The position numbers and the translations under genes are program-made. A model generated the notes under the pieces. That model was not told the DNA's origin, searched no databases, and saw only the letters and a list, made by a program, of their open reading frames with translations. A stretch of DNA of 64,000 bases from CAZAYY01 sp964489525 (lineage in GTDB: Bacteria > Chloroflexota > Anaerolineae > Anaerolineales > JABWBV01). Below, piece by piece: positions 63,001-64,000 of the stretch. The stretch is taken from assembly GCA_964489525.1 (NCBI GenBank), contig CAZAYY010000004.1, forward strand, positions 62,001 to 126,000, in the 5' to 3' direction. Within the stretch, counting starts at the first letter, position 1, and every line of letters begins with the position of its first letter.

Positions 63001-64000
63001 CATCAATAACCAGGCGACAGGAACGATCCCGATCACGAATTACACGATTGCTTCTGTTTATCTCAACGGCTTCAAGGTCTATGGCGGTGTTGGCGGTCAA
63101 ACGATCGCGAATGTGGTTGTCGTCAACAATAAGGCAAAGGTAATTGGTTTTAAACAGCGTGGTTTTGAGGATGGAATGTTTGAATTCTCCACGTTTTTCA
63201 CTGCCGAAACCCGTGGCTCCGAAGTGCTTCAGCGCGGGATATGCCCATCAACCGAACCGCTTTACATTGGTGCAAGCGCTTCGGGCCAACAGAATTTTTC
63301 GGGGATGTTGGACGATATTAATTTCGGGTTTTCCAAGGACATTTACACGGTGGTAAACCAGCAAGATGTTGATGATCCGTTGGCAAGAGGGGGCGGCGGT
63401 TTCTTGCTTCCCCTGCACAAATACCAAACTGCCTGGTTCCAGAACACCAATAACATCAATATCGTCGTTGATGCGGACAAGCCATCCATCGCATTGGCTG
63501 GTTCTGGAGAAAACCTCCCTGCTCGGGACACAATCCTGGCATTCGAAACCAGTGATGAGGCCACTTTTGTTGAGAAAGTGGAGTACCGGATAAACGGGGG
63601 CTCCTGGATGGATGCGGTTCAGGATGGCGAGGCCTGGGTATTCCCCTTCTCGCCCACCCCCAACGTATCAGCCAGTTACACCCTGCATATGCGCGCCACG
63701 GATTCGGTTGGCAATCAATCTCCGGTTGCCAGCACCACCCTTACAACCGATGCAACCGTACCGACAGGCAGCATTGGGGCTGCCCGCCTGGCGGGCTCCA
63801 GGACTGCTGGACCGATCCGGCCGAACAGCAGCGGGGTGTTGGAGTTTGAGGTTAGCTATTCGGATAACTCTAGTGAAATCACTGCTTATGCCGATTTGCT
63901 CAACGGCGACCAGGTACCGGTAGTGGCTCCACAGTTGATCAGCCTGGGTGGGAATGGCAGCCAGACCATTGCGATTGCTTTGCCAGTAGAGATTAACCAC
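57005..64000 (+). CDS. Second giant surface protein with TSP3 and LamG domains (3' partial)
   Basis: The frame runs without a stop from the ATG at 57005 to the last base, 2,332 codons so far. GGAGGT lies 4 bases before the ATG. Residues 1-33 are a signal peptide ending V-S-A-S-A. Then come a soluble domain (about 35-290), two hydrophobic helices (about 304-350), a short charged coiled coil, thrombospondin type 3-like DxDxDGxxD repeats (438-566), a long unassigned part, a hydrophobic cluster of three or four helices (about 1159-1346), a second TSP3-like block (1579-1703), a LamG-like domain (1823-2116) and the start of Ig-like modules. TSP3 repeats bind calcium. The LamG entry resembles the visible start of the first giant protein, so the two are probably paralogues. 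Confidence 0.9.
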   Translation, partial: MQHKSLSIRKLGLVILFLILLGTVYQVSASAQQAPAEKVARAWELAAQSGVYGFDIRIQQVTSPLPMLANVGLSPRQQEVFIAGTVDKPAETMQMAMYTGDAAVGAQKEDWELLVKEGQAFGRTQGQDWQKVDNFSDMFAPGGDPLGFLAAAKNIQEMGTFQVAVPSTSNPAETQMVVYTRYSYEVNGPAFARYMRDLTEEQLRETGKLPRSMKLDTARQYVLMTGSGEIWVDAEGLPLRQVISLEFPPDAYNQMSAYITTDFKDWASPEQTAVAALVQGDFQGLWGAVRRWAVPFLDGVETAAVPASIITASLIMGLAAWKLFGSKLVYAGLVGVIIFSMVVTPLVETSQVRAFSEEQQIELDAAKEQEELDQRQNQANALLLEDNYDPHQDPQTRGMLVNALKYTMQDVGNPDAPRSTPDSNRTISVGELPSRSGPAKDDDLDGVEDSIETPELLGTSPMKKDSDGDGLDDGVETYKLLSDPTKKDTDDDGIEDGVEARGFSYNNQMWYLNPNDKDTNNDEQPDNLECPNGTDCPDTDNDGTPDAFDEDNDGDQIPDWVDATPNGAVGTASQPLQDFSFQVSQLTPGKRVYVDFQLRPANPKHLWQAMNVLDWQSNDRQGQIMSVNNTTYAAWNDLEGRGSTPKDANGDMKLIPMLEVILNVGPGNYAGLPTVPGVSTDSTSTALIDWLDYAEMDSYGISVKWLEQNKKVIAFVPVSVTRDKFGTGIVAFNAQMPFFPALNNTTAAGNIRLIWLVRVLADNCPVPDNINRDEYCAGSTNWITGETTAHTYYDDWYLTGLNVREDHGVTAAIIHENPDLPGRGRQVDFEGYLWQLARGLEQTFMAGRQDMDINAVKARFDIGSSATSQQTWGIPQNALDVHLFNFATYPEMATIPMTHTQQILADAFQNPDLSAKASDPTLLYLREERSRTITLATGGGSVNSTFIKNNQPSSIVYTPVCGPDRPDGCYSGSANIQFSNAAAPLQTIVGMNWAPFRYEGVGVWSAYPIDEYYTNLSSQLDDAFTSLYPAGEQILVDGKDLTIEGQKALAINYYLSLNVGVTTLRVLGGKPITLNPSQPDEKIKPFDPTELFGTAKSIVESLGGAAAAQIQSEALKWAQDTAFIGHFSIQQKFFAGLGAFTFKNFKDSLMDFEGDFIYEAISTKSPAAAGIVAGGAMLAGFALSTASAFLNGTVKDVVNYTKTSLGVILKVQEIVKLANEFRSYLKTLSRGLEASLKASSLGAVVFGAIVSAAVSIGMFMFSVFAGGLEPGSEAFTRALIILVLTLIVAVIMLVISQIPIIGPLVLAIVALIDGIIALFCYAFGASGGVCNGLVAAAIAAVVNFFYPEAIPVPDIQHKDRLAIANLDVDPIKPEVGFTTANNLKVCMDIYHTQYLNKKSDRPNDLKDSTYVYQLQLVPSVKAGVDIHKDLKRKTMNWTVWQGQVCQDSICVKTFRAYLGLTPTSLISQLFKPVKTGTANSFLQSEPINKCTQVSLPNAGANSNIPTIILAEGHAISKVRTWNIGVAKVRKEETGRDTVHINVSENIIFDIFPRDLGGFFSYSSYYAYYYMDWVPKDSRPDSDILADADGDGLRARQDPNDTSPDSDGDGFSDYDEILYGSNPFAADADNDGLGDYDEMRYGTNPNWPDYDGDGLRDGLEVQGWLHTVAYDAQGNPLRIFVTSDPKASDTDGDGANDNLEYIYKTHPRNPHSAVLMSLSTTVLDDGFAKPGDTIAFATEVEHNLDFPVEGYLQTAFSAGTPAFQKVPFTINANEIKAISGSFQVNPSITTSQAVTMTQTAGGRGASWAIGGPAQEPVVGRNYGLSFDEGPGTQVFEQSIESYLDYKWQMSGSGNYATCTGSQCPLAGLPGQVFQGVVFDGVDDRVVLPYNPTMAPWESANDPSANMMVSFWVKPDGTGGNQVLLEQKDVLRVTLEGTTRHLNVQLYGWDGVEDNPSQGACSRISLWTGYKLTPVLYPNQWNHISIFVQNWSYPQPGGWTAINNQATGTIPITNYTIASVYLNGFKVYGGVGGQTIANVVVVNNKAKVIGFKQRGFEDGMFEFSTFFTAETRGSEVLQRGICPSTEPLYIGASASGQQNFSGMLDDINFGFSKDIYTVVNQQDVDDPLARGGGGFLLPLHKYQTAWFQNTNNINIVVDADKPSIALAGSGENLPARDTILAFETSDEATFVEKVEYRINGGSWMDAVQDGEAWVFPFSPTPNVSASYTLHMRATDSVGNQSPVASTTLTTDATVPTGSIGAARLAGSRTAGPIRPNSSGVLEFEVSYSDNSSEITAYADLLNGDQVPVVAPQLISLGGNGSQTIAIALPVEINH

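Noticed and set aside
1..64000. tRNA, rRNA, insertion sequences or prophage
   Set aside because: No cloverleaf-like, rRNA-like, transposase, integrase or phage structural sequence was recognised.

Overview
The window reads like a chromosome segment of a Chloroflexota bacterium, most likely an Anaerolineae-type lineage. The evidence is giant secreted proteins built from CARDB, LamG and LVIVD modules joined by Thr-Pro linkers, a SARP/nSTAND/WD40 regulator, a Pkn-type Ser/Thr kinase with a duplicated ectodomain, a PPDK-type regulatory kinase and a heliorhodopsin. This assignment is an inference from gene content. I saw no rRNA, tRNA, insertion sequence or CRISPR array.

Layout. (1) Positions 1-19853 hold the 3' part of a giant surface-type protein gene, followed by a terminator. 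(2) 20079-23127 carries a GT87-like membrane glycosyltransferase, an Imm10-like small protein and a two-membrane-segment coiled-coil protein. (3) 23459-27367 is a GAF sensor histidine kinase followed by a NarL-type response regulator, visibly richer in A and T than the giant genes. (4) 27377-30470 holds a class II aldolase behind a near-consensus promoter, a DUF2652 cyclase-like protein preceded by what looks like the first codons of a 6-phosphogluconate dehydrogenase gene, and a PadR regulator/hydrolase pair with a palindromic operator. (5) 30492-34021 (minus) is an ABC-2 export operon. It is followed by a two-helix K+ channel and an NAD(P)-binding protein. (6) 35267-44226 (minus) is a nuclease-helicase overlapping a SARP-nSTAND-WD40 regulator, with a Ser/Thr kinase upstream. 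(7) 44407-49695 is mixed: a CoA transferase behind two mini-ORFs, a PPDK regulatory protein, an APH-like kinase, a frameshifted ComJ-like gene, a lipoprotein and an unknown Cys-rich protein. (8) 49699-53121 (minus) is an autoregulated operon: winged-helix regulator, PLDc_N peptide, ABC ATPase, and a YhfC-type protease fused to an ABC-2 permease. (9) 53220-56601 holds a radical SAM protein, a heliorhodopsin and a cytochrome P450. (10) 57005 to the window end is the 5' part of a second giant gene related in architecture to the first.

The most interesting signal is at the heliorhodopsin promoter. Three ATACA elements at exact 11-bp spacing overlap a TTGACA/TACAAT promoter, the geometry expected for a CarH/LitR-type B12 photoreceptor repressor. 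The gene faces a P450 across a shared bidirectional terminator. Other points worth a second look are the protease-permease fusion, the tandem leader mini-ORFs, the T8 frameshift, the truncated dehydrogenase start and the coordinated cysteine pairs in the CARDB array.
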